From contig NC_092467.1 of the NCBI RefSeq assembly GCF_047495875.1, forward strand, positions 17,224,566 through 17,288,565: a stretch of DNA of 64,000 bases. The letters run 5' to 3'. Below are positions 50,823 to 62,289 of this stretch, piece after piece. Within the stretch, counting starts at the first letter, position 1. Each line of letters begins with the position of its first letter. The translations under genes were made by a program, and so were the position numbers. Under the pieces are notes generated by a model that worked only from the letters and a program-made list of their open reading frames with translations, ran no database searches and was not told the origin of the DNA. The DNA comes from Pithys albifrons albifrons (lineage: Eukaryota > Chordata > Aves > Passeriformes > Thamnophilidae).

Positions 50823-50905
50823 CACAGTATCACAGAATCACAGAATATGCCAAGTTGGAAGCGACCCCCAAGGAAATGCAGTTAGGTCCCCATTGGACTG
50901 GCCTT
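50823..50905 (-). repeat. CR1 LINE 3' tail
   Basis: Three tandem copies of an 8-nt unit (tcacagaa) are followed by 'tatgccaagttggaagcgacc'. This is the reverse complement of a CR1 3' end, where the short terminal repeat replaces a poly(A) tail. The element lies on the minus strand and is 5'-truncated. Its right boundary is not clear and could reach about 50.93 kb. This is one of the better signs that the DNA is avian. Confidence 0.82.
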
Positions 50906-53900
50906 TCTTGGGGAGGATTAATGACTAGTACAAGCCTTCCCGTGGCTCATTTTGGATGACTATATTTGGATGCTTTCTTGGTGGCTGGACAAGCCAGCAG
51001 GTCATAGCAGTTCTGACTTACTGGAATGAGGTGAGGTGAGGTGTGCTGTGGGGATAGAGGGATCAGTGTCTTCAGGCAGAGAGAAGCTGAACATCATTAT
51101 GAAGTCTCTCCTAAGTGAAAGAGAACTATGGGCAGCTTTGCCATACTTTTTAAATATTCAGAATTGTGTTTCATTTTTACTACTCACCTGCTGATTAGGA
51201 GTGGGTCACCACAGCCAGCATAGTTGTAGGAAGAAAATGTACATGGTTACTCTACTTCTGCTATTCCCTTCTTTGGGCCAGTGTGAATTCCACTATGTCT
51301 GTTAATTGTATTTTATAAATGACATAAATGTACATGGAACATTAGAGCAGGGAAAATATGGCAACAGTAATACTACAGAGCATAATCCCTACCTCAGGAG
51401 CTTCTATCCAAGGGGCTGAATATATTCATTGTACTTAGTGAGGGAGTTGTGTGGAGATGTTATCTGTGCTTGACTTAACATGAGATTTGGGGTTCTTATA
51501 AATGAGTAGGAAGAGAAGCTGAGAAAAGAACTGAGCCTCTCCAGAGGCAAGACATCTGGGTCTGAGCATCACCTATGAGGTTCTGGTGCTTTGCAAGGTG
51601 GATAGGAAGGATTTAAGCACCTCATTGTAGCTAATGGAAAATGTTTGAGGAGTTGTTTTGGGTAAACAAAACAAATATCTGAAAGTATTTACATTTAATT
51701 TAATTCAAAATGATAATTTAAAAAGCAAAACCCAGTGTACTCAGCAATTCACACAGCCTTGGTTAACACTTCTCAGGTGCAGCACACTTACTCTCACAGG
51801 ATCAGGCCCTGAGGGGATGCCAAGATGAGAAATACTTCAAAGCAACATATGGAAATTGAACACGAAGTAAAAGCTCGAGTGGAGATAGGTGGGTTCAGGA
51901 GCTGTCTTCAGGAGAGGGAGCCAAGGCTACGCAGTGGGAAGTGCGTAGAAAATGAAAGTATGTAGAAACTGAAAGGTACTCAGCAGCAGTCATGTTAACG
52001 TAATCCATGTAGTCATTTCCTCTTGATAAGTGTATGTAGCACATCACAGAGCTGCGCCTGTTGTCAGGGGAAGGCAAAGGCAATACACACATGTGCATGT
52101 CAGGGACAGCAATGGTGGAGGGATCTGAGCGACTTATGGGGAGAAGCCACTAAGCAGAAGGCTACAAAAGATGAAATGCATTCAAGAAGGGCTGTTATGT
52201 TTGTAATAAAACTGACCAGTTGTTTGTAATTAAAAATATGTCTTCCCAAGGTCGCTTGAATTTTTTTGCCAGGATCACAAAGCTGTTCTACTCTCCAGTG
52301 GTGTTAGAGCTTGAATTAAATGTGTGCTGGCATCTGCCAGAGTACGTATCTTTGTTTCCTCCTCCCACTTCTTATAGGACACTTGGTTCATCTGGAAGGC
52401 TCCAAGCCCAACAGAAGAGGTTTGGAGCACAGTGAAACTTCTCCTGCAAGTTCTTGGTATCCCTCAGAAAGCCACTATCTGTCTGATCCCTATTTCTGCA
52501 GACCTTGTGCTGGGAAACAACCCACTGACTTCCTGATGTGCCCATGTCTCAGTGAGGTTTGGTCTCTGTCAGTCAGCCGCAGGAACACTGAAGAGACAGC
52601 TGTTTTATCCTTATAGAATTATCTACTAAGGAAGGATAGACCACACTTTGACTCCCTAAGACCAAAAAATGCTTTGAGTTTTTGAATCTTTGAGCTCTTG
52701 CTTTTCCCTCCAAAGTTAAACATTTTCCAAGAAAGCTGCCATACTCATGTCTCTTCCCATTTAAACTTACATATGGTGTAGCTTATGACAAACAGTCCAT
52801 ACAATTCTGCAAATCTTTGAACATTGATCTCCTCCCTCCCAAAATTTCAGTTGAGCTTGCAGTACCTTTTTATCCAGAAACACCTCAACTGTATGAGGGC
52901 TGCTGTACAAATTTAAAAAATCACCTTGCATTACTGGATTTTTATTAACCAGAATTTATCATTATTTCCTGACATCCTCCTCAGCCCAGAGCATTTGTTG
53001 TGACACAGGAGAGGGTGTGATTAGCTTAAGCATCATGGCCTTGTTCAAGTCTTTTTGCTTTCCTGCAGGTGGGAGTTAATTGTGATCACTATTGGGTTAC
53101 ATCTCCTGGTAGCCTTTCTGCCTGTTGCATTACTGGCTGTGGAGTGTAGTGTCACTCACCTACCTGCTTATTCTTCAGTGGTTAGTGTTTAAAATCTGGA
53201 GAGGCTATCACAGGCCTCCTTGGTTAAAGGGACAGTTGGAGTCACCCCCACATCTGGGCTGCAGTTTCTTGACATTTTCCCAGGCATTGATTGCTTGTTG
53301 CTTATCGGGGAGAAACTGAGAGAGGCCACTTCATTGTTTGTATCCAGTATGTTTTTTCTAAGTAAATTGTCAGGATAGGCAATTGTCTCTTTATCCAAGT
53401 CCAAGGGCTATCTGAGTCCAAGACAGTGGATGACATTACTTTGGGCATTCATTTTAGAACTGCTGAGCCCACAGAAATCAATAGTTTTCCATTATCAGGT
53501 CCAGCTGGGTCACTTGTCTGTCAATGAGCTGTTACAATCACTGTACAAGGGTGAACCTGACCAGTCAATTGCTGCTGACAAGAGGAAAACAGGCTGACAG
53601 CCACTGGAACAAGCCAGAACACAGAATTGCACTTCGGTTTACCATCCTAGGAGGCTGGAAACAGGGCCTTTTCCAAAATGTATGGCATGGACTGTGAGGG
53701 ATGAGGGCCCCTCCTTCCCTCCCTCCCTCCCACACATCAGACAGGCCTTCCCTGCCCAAGGAATTAAGGTTTGTTTCCATAGTCCCAAACACCAGAGAAC
53801 TCACTAACTGAAAATGAAGGAACCACCTTTCTTAGCAGCCAAAGAGGGACGTGCTAAAGTGGAAGGCTTCTGCTGGCAAGAACAGAGGACCAGGCTTCTG

Positions 53901-54400
53901 TCTGCAGTGGCCATCACTGAGGGATGTTGGCTCAGGAGCTTATCTGTGGCAGGTGCCTATGCTACATTAGGCAGGAATGCAGATGACAGGATTAACTTCA
54001 GTTCTTTGTGTTTTAACACTGACTTCCTATCAAATTTGAGATTGGAGCAAAAATAAATATTTAGAAACTATCCCAATATTATGATTTTTAATTTTCAACT
54101 TTATTAACTTCTTTCAAGTGTTAAATCCTGACCGTTTTATTTATGCCTCCGGTCGTCTGTTTGATTCTTGCAGAAGTCAATATTCACTTGTGCTCCATCA
54201 TCAAACAAAAAACTGGTAATCAACTTTATCACTGGAAGCCAACTAGCTGAGTTTTAAAAAATACACTACCCAAAAGAAAGATCATTTGCTTTAAATGAGA
54301 GGAGAGGGAAGTCTTTTTAAGAAAGAAGAGCAAACCTTCCTTTACTGGTAATTAGAAGCACCAGTCTTAGATGACTTGCAGCATTTGGTAGCTCAAGCCG
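50906..54400. other. Intergenic, no gene recognised
   Basis: Mixed AT-rich to balanced DNA. It contains a GAGGT-type run near 51.03 kb and a (TCCC)n tract near 53.71-53.73 kb. Open frames reach at most about 100 codons and show no family resemblance. I see no RNA gene or clear mobile element. Confidence 0.6.
53709..53732. repeat. (CCCT)n simple repeat
   Basis: Tandem CCTT/CCCT units on the + strand, all pyrimidine. No role is suggested. Confidence 0.75.
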
Positions 54401-54830
54401 CGTCAGATCTCTTACAGCATTAATTAAAAAGAATTTATGTTTTTTTAATAAAATGCTTCATGTTTTAGCCCTTTTCTTCCTCCTTCCAAATGTGATTACG
54501 GGGGCTGAAGGGAATTCAGGTTAATATGTTGACACACTTAACAATGCGGGGTCATGTAGCGCAATCCGCTCGGCTGGTTCGGCGCGGCGCGGCCCCTGAC
54601 AGGTCCCATCAGCCGCTGCCCTAAAGGCAGAGGCGAGGGGAGGATTTTAATTACTGCTCTGTGCGCGAGTTTGCCAGCATTAAATTGAGACATAATTAGG
54701 CCCCCGAATTTTAATAATTGTCCTAGCTAATTGGGCAGACAAGTACGCTCTGCAGCGTGGCGTGATTAGATAATTAGTGTTTCCAAATGACAAAATCGGG
54801 CTCTTGATTGCGGTTCGAGATGCGGGGGCG
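54400..54830. promoter_or_regulatory. Candidate conserved enhancer, homeodomain-site cluster
   Basis: TAATTA or TAATTG cores occur at 54648, 54693, 54728 and 54771, with another TAAT at 54712, all within about 130 nt. They are set in AT-rich DNA directly beside a CpG island. The block has none of the decay typical of repeats and no coding potential. This kind of mix is usual in conserved non-coding elements around developmental homeobox genes. BARHL2, the expected neighbour of ZNF644, is such a gene. Conservation itself cannot be judged from one sequence. Confidence 0.5.
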
Positions 54831-55970
54831 GGGGGGGGGAACGAGCGGCTCCCTGCTCGGGCAAAGCCAAGCCGAGCCGAGCCAGGAGAGGCGGCCTGGC
54901 TAGGTGAGCTGAGTTGTGCCTGGGCGGGGATCCCAACGGGAAGCTGGGACCGGGGACAAGAGCGGGCTCGCAGCGCGGAGCCGCGGTGTCTTGGGGTCTG
55001 TGGACGCATCTCCCAGGCGCACGATGCGTGTGTCCGCCGCGACGCGGCGTGAGGCGACTGACCTGGAGGCGTTAATTGATGGCCTCAGCCCGAGGACGGC
55101 GCGGCACGAGCGGCGGTCACGGGCAGGACATCGGGGGCCGCGGGACGGACCCGCCTCGGCGGCTCCGACACCGGCACGGCGGGGCTGCGGCGGTTCCCCT
55201 CGCGGCCGCCAGGGGGCGCCCCTCCCGCGCGGCGCCGGCCCCGCGCCCCGGCGGCTCCGCGCCCGCTCCGCGTCCCCCGGCAGGGCCGGCCGCGGCTCCG
55301 TAAGTACCGCTCCCCCTGCGCCGTCCCCCGCCGGCGGCACCGCGGCCCACCACCCGCCCTGCCCGGCCCGGCCTTTCCCTGCGTCCACTGAGCCGGTGCG
55401 GGAGCGCCAACCCCGCCGCTCGGCGCTGCGGCAGGGATCGCCGCCCCACCAGGCTCCGCGGCCCCCCGCAACCTGCTGGGGAGCCTTGCTAACAAGAGGG
55501 ATAGAATGATTTCTTACCCCTATCAAATATGTACAAATACATGTCTCTGTTGAGCTACACCGGAGACTCAAATGGCCGGGGACGCCTCCCCGGCAGCCGC
55601 GGCGCTGAAGCCGGCGGTGAGGCAGCGCCGGCGATGCTCGCAGGTGCCATCCTGCTGCTGCCGTTACCTGCGGACTGTAGTCCCCGCGTGAAAATAAAAA
55701 AATTCCCATAAAAATATTTTAATTTTGGGGATACAACCGAGCTCAGTAATATATTTATTTAAAAAAAAAAAAGGTTGTACGCGCAGAGGGCGCTGGGGTA
55801 AATCCGTAGCGAAGCGCCGAGCGGCTGTGCCGAGGCCCCGCACCGTCCCGCCCCGGCCGCGCAGGTGAGGGGCAGCGGTCCCGCCGCGCCGGGCAGCTCC
55901 GCCGGCTGCCGCACCCCCGGGGCACGGAAGGCGCCCCACGCAGGCTCTAGACCCTGCGGGACGGGGACCT
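54550..55970. other. CpG islands (54.55-55.5 and 55.56-55.97 kb)
   Basis: Dense CpG and high GC, peaking at 55.08-55.45 kb, interrupted by a short AT-rich bridge (about 55.5-55.56 kb) and an AT block at 55.69-55.77 kb. Long open frames here on both strands (up to 269 codons, minus strand) arise because stop codons are rare in GC-rich DNA. They are Arg/Gly/Pro/Ala-rich without domains. A GTAAGT splice donor sits at 55300 on the + strand. The island could be a promoter, but neither TATA box nor first exon can be proven. Confidence 0.75.
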
Positions 55971-58199
55971 CTTTTTTTTATTATTGCTCTCATTGTTTTC
56001 TCCGCGAAGAAGCAAGGCGGTTTCACGCGGTGATATAAAGTTGGATCGCTAATAACCGAAAGTTAAAATGCAAACGCATCACTAGGAAGCATTTCACGCA
56101 TATGGTGCAAAATCACTTTTTTTTTTTTAATCTGAGGGAAAGGAAGAATGGTTTTATGATTTTTTTTTCTGTGTGTGATAGCACTGTCACCAAAATACAG
56201 AGGCTTTTCCTACATCAATGATTTTTTCACAGCCTAAGGGCCTCTTGGCTTTAAAACTCCAGTTGTATTTGCAAATATATCACGATTTTAACTCCTGACT
56301 ATTTAAGAAATCAACTTCAGGTGCACTGTACAGTATTTATATACCTCTTTTCAGAGGTACGTTCTGGCTCAGGAGATTGTCAACTCACCATTTCAATGCT
56401 TCAAAGTGATGATACTGGGTATTGTCAGCTCTGAAGACAAGGTTAGCTCACAGGATCAGGATGTGCTCTGCACAATGTTGATTTGTAAAAGTGTTAGAAT
56501 CCATATATCTTACAAGTCGAATTGTGATCAGAAATACAGAGAGAACTGATCTGTCAGTGCTTATTTTAAAGCAAAATTCACGTTGTCTCCAAAGGTGAGG
56601 GTGCTTGTGACGTACTGGAGCAGAAGCTAGAAGGTGCATCTTTCAACCCACCCCACCCGGAAGAAGCTGTGGCAGAGCACTCCTGTACCCTGATAACAAA
56701 CGCCCGCGGCCTAACCCTCACCCCAGCATTGCTGGGAGCGGTAAGCACCCTGCCCTGCCCTGCCCAGGGTGAAAAATACCTCCTGGGAGCCACACAGATG
56801 CCTGCTCATTTTTAAGAGTCTTCTCTGACTTTGGGTTCCTGACCAGATGACACCATCCTTGGGCCTACGAACTGCTCAGGGTGTTGTTTTCCATAAGCTC
56901 TCTGAGAAGTCTCAGTAGCCTCTGTGCCCTAAGGGACTCTGGAGCGCTCTGGCAGGCTCCATTTTGCCATCCTCCTGCCAGTCTGTGGGTAGCCTTTCCT
57001 ATTCATAGGTAGGCTTGTGGTGCTCATATGAAGGTGACATCTAGCTCAAGTTTGTAGTTAAATCGGGTGAAGCTGAACAATTTAATCAGTGCCTGATGAA
57101 GCCTTGGATATATCTGTGTTATATCAAATTATCTTCAAATCTAAAGTAATCGTCAGAAGTTAGATGAGGGGGAATTAACAGCACAGGGGAGTTCCTGCCC
57201 TGATCCTGCCAGAAATGCTGTGCAATCATGTCACAGTACAGCAGTGTGAGCACAGCAGCCTGTACGGTGTGTGGTCATTGCAAGGCCAAGGCCAAGGCCA
57301 TGGTAAGGCTTCTATTCCAGGGACGCTGTCATGCTGTTTAGTAATCAGTTTACAGCTTGGGTATGCATTACTTAGCAACCTTTGCCAGGAACGCTTTTCG
57401 TCTCACTGGTGAGAAGGCTTGGGACTCCTTCTTCACGGACACTATCAGATAAGTGTCCTGTTGCTTGTGCCCAGAGTTTTTGTGATATGGTGGCAGGGCG
57501 ATGGGAGCTGAAGACTACTCAGATGTGGCACCAAATGGCATTGTGTGACTGGGTCCTATTTCTTGCAGAAAATATGCTCCACCCATGTTTCATGCCCTGC
57601 CCAGCCTGCTGCTTCATCTCCAGATACAGAGGAAGGATGTCTTTTTCGTTAAGATGCTACTGTATTAGGACCTGGTTATTTTATTTAGTTTCTTTCCAGT
57701 TCCAAATTAGTACAATGATTCTGATGAGTTGACATACAGAAAATGGTACCCCTGTCCTGCCTGATGTCTTCTTAGTCAAGCTCAGGTGGTATTTATTGCT
57801 TCTCAAATGGTAGCTGGGTTTGCAGGTCTTTCCTGGGGTGACAGTGCTGACTGTCCACGCAGGAATGGACGAGTAGAGTTGAAGTTACTTACTTTGTGAG
57901 TAATATGTGTGGTTTTTTTCCTGAGTACCATTTCGATTAAATAGTTTGGATTTGGTTGGGGGTGTGGTTTGTTATTTTTTTTAAATTAGTTTAACGGTGC
58001 TGAAAATGTAAGAAGTAAATAATTAGACTTATAGGGCATTTATTCATTTTATAGTGGTCTAATTGAAGCTGTTCCCTTTGTTAGTGTTAGGACAGCATAA
58101 TCTCTTTATTGTGCAGGCAAATCTAGAAGTAGAGAAGTACTTTATACTAGCAGAAAGTTTTTTCACACCCGCTCTCTTTTGAAACGCCGTCTTACTTTT
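55971..58199. other. Intergenic, AT-rich block between CpG islands
   Basis: Contains T-rich runs, a three-fold ggccaa repeat near 57.28-57.30 kb and no open frame above about 116 codons. Around 56.03-56.33 kb the sequence is AT-rich, with taataa- and gcatatggt-type words that might be regulatory. I see no gene. Confidence 0.55.
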
Positions 58200-58620
58200 G
58201 CTCTGGTCTGAAACATGACTGCAGATCTGGCTCGATCGGGAGCCTCCATGCCCACCTACGCTGAAAGCACATCCGGACGGCCGGAGGCGTTGCCTGCTGC
58301 CAGTGGTGGTGGCAGAGCTCCGCTTGTCCGGCAGTTCCAAGTCTTGCCAGGGCACGTCTACATTTCTTTTCCTTCGCTTTCGGGGTGTCTCACCGGCGTG
58401 GGGAGTCACCCAAGACCAGCCAAACTCTCCCGCGGGCGAGGAGCACACCTCGCGCCGGGCGTGCGGGGCGCCGAGCTCAGCGCCGCCGGGAGCCGCTCAA
58501 GTTAGAACTTGAAAGGAGCCGTCGGTGGCGAGAAAAGGCGGACAAAGCAAGCGCTGGACTACCGAACGTGGCGCTCTGCCGGCGAGTTTCATGTCTAAAG
58601 GAGAAGTGACATGCAGTCGT
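58200..58620. other. CpG island
   Basis: CpG-rich DNA, strongest at 58.42-58.58 kb, with overlapping short open frames on both strands that I treat as chance. It lies in the same cluster as the islands on either side. No splice donor of good quality was noticed at its edges. Confidence 0.65.
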
Positions 58621-59759
58621 CTCCCCGGCTTAGCTGCGGATGGGAGGGTGGAATCTTGCTAACAGCTCGTGTATCTGTATATTTAATTGAGACCTGGCTG
58701 CATGTTCCTGTTGAGGAAGGATGTAGATCACAAGCGAATCTATAAAAACGCAGTTGACAAGCCCGTGAAAAGGATAACTGACAGATTAAACGACAGTCAG
58801 TGCAGAGCTAACTGGCAAACGCATCGGCACAAAGTCAGATACCTTCTGAGAGGAGTAGTAGTTTGTTTTATTCCGGTTCTCCAGAGTTTTATCTACTGTC
58901 GATGTGATGGGGTAGAGAGGAGCTAATGTGACCTGTTTAGGATAAGAACGCGCAGATTAGATCAGGCTTCACACACCGTGTTTCACTGAAGACTTAGAAC
59001 AGTTAGAGGACTAAATCAGGCTTCCCCCACCGAGGAAAGCATGGAATTTTCTTTTAATGTTTTAAAGGTGATTTAAACTTGTTTAAACATAACCGTTTCA
59101 CATACGGATATAGGGAACTTTTGGGAGTTGATGAAGTCGGGACCTGGGGCCAGAGCTTGCCGCCACCGTTGTGCGAGGCTGGGAGAATATCATCCCGTTT
59201 TCTTCACTTCTGTGATTTACTTTAAGTTTTCAATGAGGCTAGTGTAATTACTAGGCGTTTAACTTTTTGCCAGGCTCTTTCATTATGTCTTTGCGTTTGC
59301 ACCTCGGTTTTAAGAGATGTAATAACATACACAGTCAGGGGCAAATCCTGTTAATGAACAAATTAAAGTTCAAACAGTTATTCAAGTTCACAGCCCCGCT
59401 CGCTGCTCCTTTAATAAGAGTTATACATGTTACTTTCTCTCGGGATCACTCCCTCTTTTATTACTTTTTAAGCTTTTCATAAGCACTAGTGAGCTATACG
59501 GACAGGTCCCAGCCTCTAAAAAGCCCACAAATCCTGAAGGGAGCCCTAATCCGACCTTAATTTGGCAACTTTTGTAAAAGACATAAAAGCTCGGGTGCCA
59601 CCCTTGTGCGCTCAGATTATAATGTCAGGGGACAAACCGGGGCAAGGCTCCCTCTATACCGCACCCACCTCTTTGACTCCCTCCCTTCCGGAGCTGTGCA
59701 AAAAGCCTCCGTTAGTCCCTCACGGGTACCGGAAGAGAAATTAGGATGTCTGATTGATA
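58621..59759. promoter_or_regulatory. Possible regulatory block between CpG islands
   Basis: AT-rich sequence with several homeodomain-type and T-box/Sox-like words, for example tttaattgag (58680-58690), gtgtaattactagg (about 59242-59255) and aacaaattaaag (about 59357-59368). There are no repeats and no coding potential. Its character resembles the block at 54.4-54.8 kb. The function is inferred only from composition and location. Confidence 0.35.
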
Positions 59760-60655
59760 CCCTGGGAATTTCCATCCCCTTCCACATAGCTCTAGCCAGC
59801 TCCGCTGGGCGCGGGCTGTCGGGGCGGCAGCCCCGCCCCCCCGTCCCCTCCCCGCACGTCCCGCAGCCCTGCCTTTGGGTCGGAGCCCGGTGCCTGCCTT
59901 CAAGAGTTAGCAACGTGCAGTTAAAAAAACCCAAAAAACAACAAACCCAAACCAACCCGCTCGCTCCGGAAAAGATAAATCCTTCCGTTCTTCCTCTCTT
60001 CCAACCCTGTTTCCTTCTTTTTCTCCAAACCTTTCCCGATTACAGTGTCTGTGCTACCTCGACATTTGCATAAAATGAATTTAAATTCCCTTTGTCAGGG
60101 GCTGCCCGAGCCCAGGGGAGTCGCGACTCCCGGTGGGACCAGGCGGGGAGCGGGACGGCCTCCCCGCTCCGAGCCGGGGGGCGGTGGGCAGAGTCCAGCC
60201 CAAGCGCGGGGAGTTTGACACTAGTTCAAGGCAGCGCCGGTGCAAAAGCGCTGTCTATGTACAGAGGAGATCACACTCCCCATTATCTACCTCCTGGCGA
60301 GTGTTTGATTTGTGACATCAAAAGCTTATCAAGACAAACTCACAAAAAAAAAAAAAAAGAAAGAAACACGGGGGTGGGGGGTGGGGGGGGGAAGCACCTC
60401 TTCATGGAGGGAGATCGCTGCGGTCTGGGTGATGCGGGGGAAAGAGAAGGGGCTGGTGTTGTCAAAACGCCACCGGTGCCAGGGAGGCGATTCCTGCCCC
60501 GCCCGTCTCCCCGCGGGCCGAGCGGCGGGGCTGGTGCGGGGCCGGCCGCGGGTGTGGGGCGGCGCCGCGGGCGCGCAGAGCAGCGGGCGGGCGGGCGGCC
60601 TGGCCCCGGCGGAGGGCTGGAGGGAGGCCCTGATTCCTCGCAACCATCCACACAG
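59760..60655. other. CpG islands (59.76-59.89, 60.1-60.25, 60.46-60.65 kb)
   Basis: Three GC-rich cores separated by AT-rich pieces. The first has GC boxes (ccccgccccc). Between the second and third lie an A-run and a G-run. Open frames (for example 60092-60769, 225 codons) are low-complexity and shared by several frames, so I do not call genes. The island group probably marks a promoter or Polycomb-type domain. Confidence 0.65.
60344..60391 (+). repeat. A-run followed by G-run (G-quadruplex candidate)
   Basis: Fifteen A's (60344-60358), then gaaagaaacac, then G5-T-G6-T-G9 (60370-60391). The G part can fold as a G-quadruplex on the + strand. Confidence 0.8.
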
Positions 60656-61380
60656 AAGTGGTTTGATATAATCACCATGACAACTGCCGCCTATAAGCAT
60701 ACAAATAATAGAGATGAAATAGACAAAAGATTAGCATGCCATGAAAAGTACAATAAGTTTCTTATTTAGCATTTAGATAACTGTCTTTCCTTCGGAGCAG
60801 GCTTCAAAGTTGAACCCAGTTTAGACCAAGAGGATTAATTCTTTCTCCCGCATGCTTCATTGAATCTCTCATTACCAAACTTTGTCTGTATTGATGTAAG
60901 ATTTGATTGAAGATTAGAGCATTTAGCAAATCTTGCTTTTCTGCATGTATCAGGCCTTTTCAAGCGCAGACCGCGCTGCCCAGTGGTCAATACCCTTACT
61001 TTTATCCAGTGTCTGCTTCATTTAAACTTAATCAACTCCCTCAATGAACTGGAACAGGGAAACGTCCCTGAGGTAAGAATGTTGTGCTGTTCTTAGATAA
61101 TTCTTTGCTCCCTCTCCCAATCCACTGGCGTTAAACCTACAATTGCTCTCTGATGAACTTAATCAATATGATAATGACAATTGGGGCTGAATGGCTCGGC
61201 CTGGGCTCGGCAAGGAAAAGGTAGATGGCTCTGCCCATTGCCTAAAAGCAACTTCTCCTTTCTCGCCTCTTCTTTTGTGTGCACTGCTCCCACCTTTCTT
61301 TTTCTCTCTCCCCCTCCTCCCCCCTCGCCGTGACACCGACCGCTGTTCACGCTGGAGAATGATGCTTCTTTGTGCGGCAG
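60656..61380. promoter_or_regulatory. Candidate conserved non-coding block
   Basis: Directly after a CpG island the DNA turns AT-rich but non-repetitive, with words such as gattagagcatttagc and gaggattaattc. A segment with good splice signals (60954-61072) lies in it. The composition suggests an enhancer or a non-coding transcript of the BARHL2 upstream region. Neither can be shown here. Confidence 0.35.
60954..61072 (+). other. Exon-like segment (possible non-coding RNA exon)
   Basis: 119 nt between an acceptor with pyrimidine tract (cttgcttttctgcatgtatcag) and a strong donor (CTGAG/GTAAGAAT). One reading frame is open across its full length, but the translation resembles no protein I know. 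It may be an exon of an unannotated transcript starting from one of the CpG islands. Confidence 0.25.
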
Positions 61381-62289
61381 GAGGACTCGTATGTCACCGC
61401 CCGGAGGAGCGGAGCGGAGCGATTGGCTGGGTGAATTATCTGCCTTGTTGCAGTGAATTATTTGCGCTGTTTCCTTTCCCAGTCAACAAGTTTCTGAGGT
61501 ATAGAGCAGATCAATCAACACTGACAGAGCGCATGTGAAGCTTTTACTGTGTAAATCTGGACCTCTTGTCCCGGCTTCGTTGGCACTGGCATCTGTATAT
61601 CATTTTTATACTGCTACCAGTAGAGCAATTTCAAAAGTATTTGCAAGGAAAATGGATGTCCCCATCTGTTCCTGGAATCATAAATGTGCCACTTTCGGAG
61701 GGTTTTCACTGGTAATCATATCTTTAATGATGAACAAACTTGTGATATATACCTTTCCATAAAATGGGGGTTTCTTCACTTTATTGTGATTGGCTGGGAT
61801 AAATAGCTTTTCCATATGTTAGGAAGATAAAACATAAGATTACCAGACCTCGTTTGTTTGGTCATAAACAAAAGAAACAATTCGCTCCAAACTATCTTTA
61901 AACAGAAACAACTGCAGAATTAAAGTGTATTAATAATCTATCGATGGGTCAGGAGGCAAGCAACTGCCTCCATGGAAAAGACAGCTGGTTTAAAATATGA
62001 GTAGTCGGTCTTTCTCGCTATTCAGGTGACCTTAATGCAGACGTGTATATTAAATACTCGATGACAATTTTGATTTTGTTTTCCTTAAAATTATCTTGTC
62101 TTTAGCTCCCTATCTTTTTTTCTCCAGCTTGACTTGGAATTTCCTTAAGTGCCAGAGAGAGAATGAGGTGCTGGGTAGTGCACTGCCGTGCGCTGTATTT
62201 AGTAAGCAGCTGGAAGAGAAAATGTCCTCAGGAATCCGGACTGTTTTGTTGTAAATGCTCCTGCAGTCCCATCACTGTAAAAAACGCTC
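61381..62289. promoter_or_regulatory. Candidate regulatory block with paired NF-Y-type sites
   Basis: The 11-mer GATTGGCTGGG, an inverted CCAAT box, occurs at 61421-61431 and again at 61788-61798. The surrounding DNA is AT-rich and non-repetitive, with TAAT cores and Fox-like words (cataaacaaaagaaac near 61863). The first site follows a GC-rich stretch, as in many promoters. No transcript start can be fixed. Confidence 0.4.

Noticed and set aside
54900..55709. 269-codon open frame on the minus strand in the CpG island
   Set aside because: Several frames on both strands are open at once, the product is Arg/Gly/Pro/Ala-rich without any domain, and GC-rich DNA has few stop codons.
60092..60769. 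225-codon + strand open frame
   Set aside because: It runs through the poly-A and poly-G tracts and shares its place with open frames on both strands. No domain or family is recognisable.
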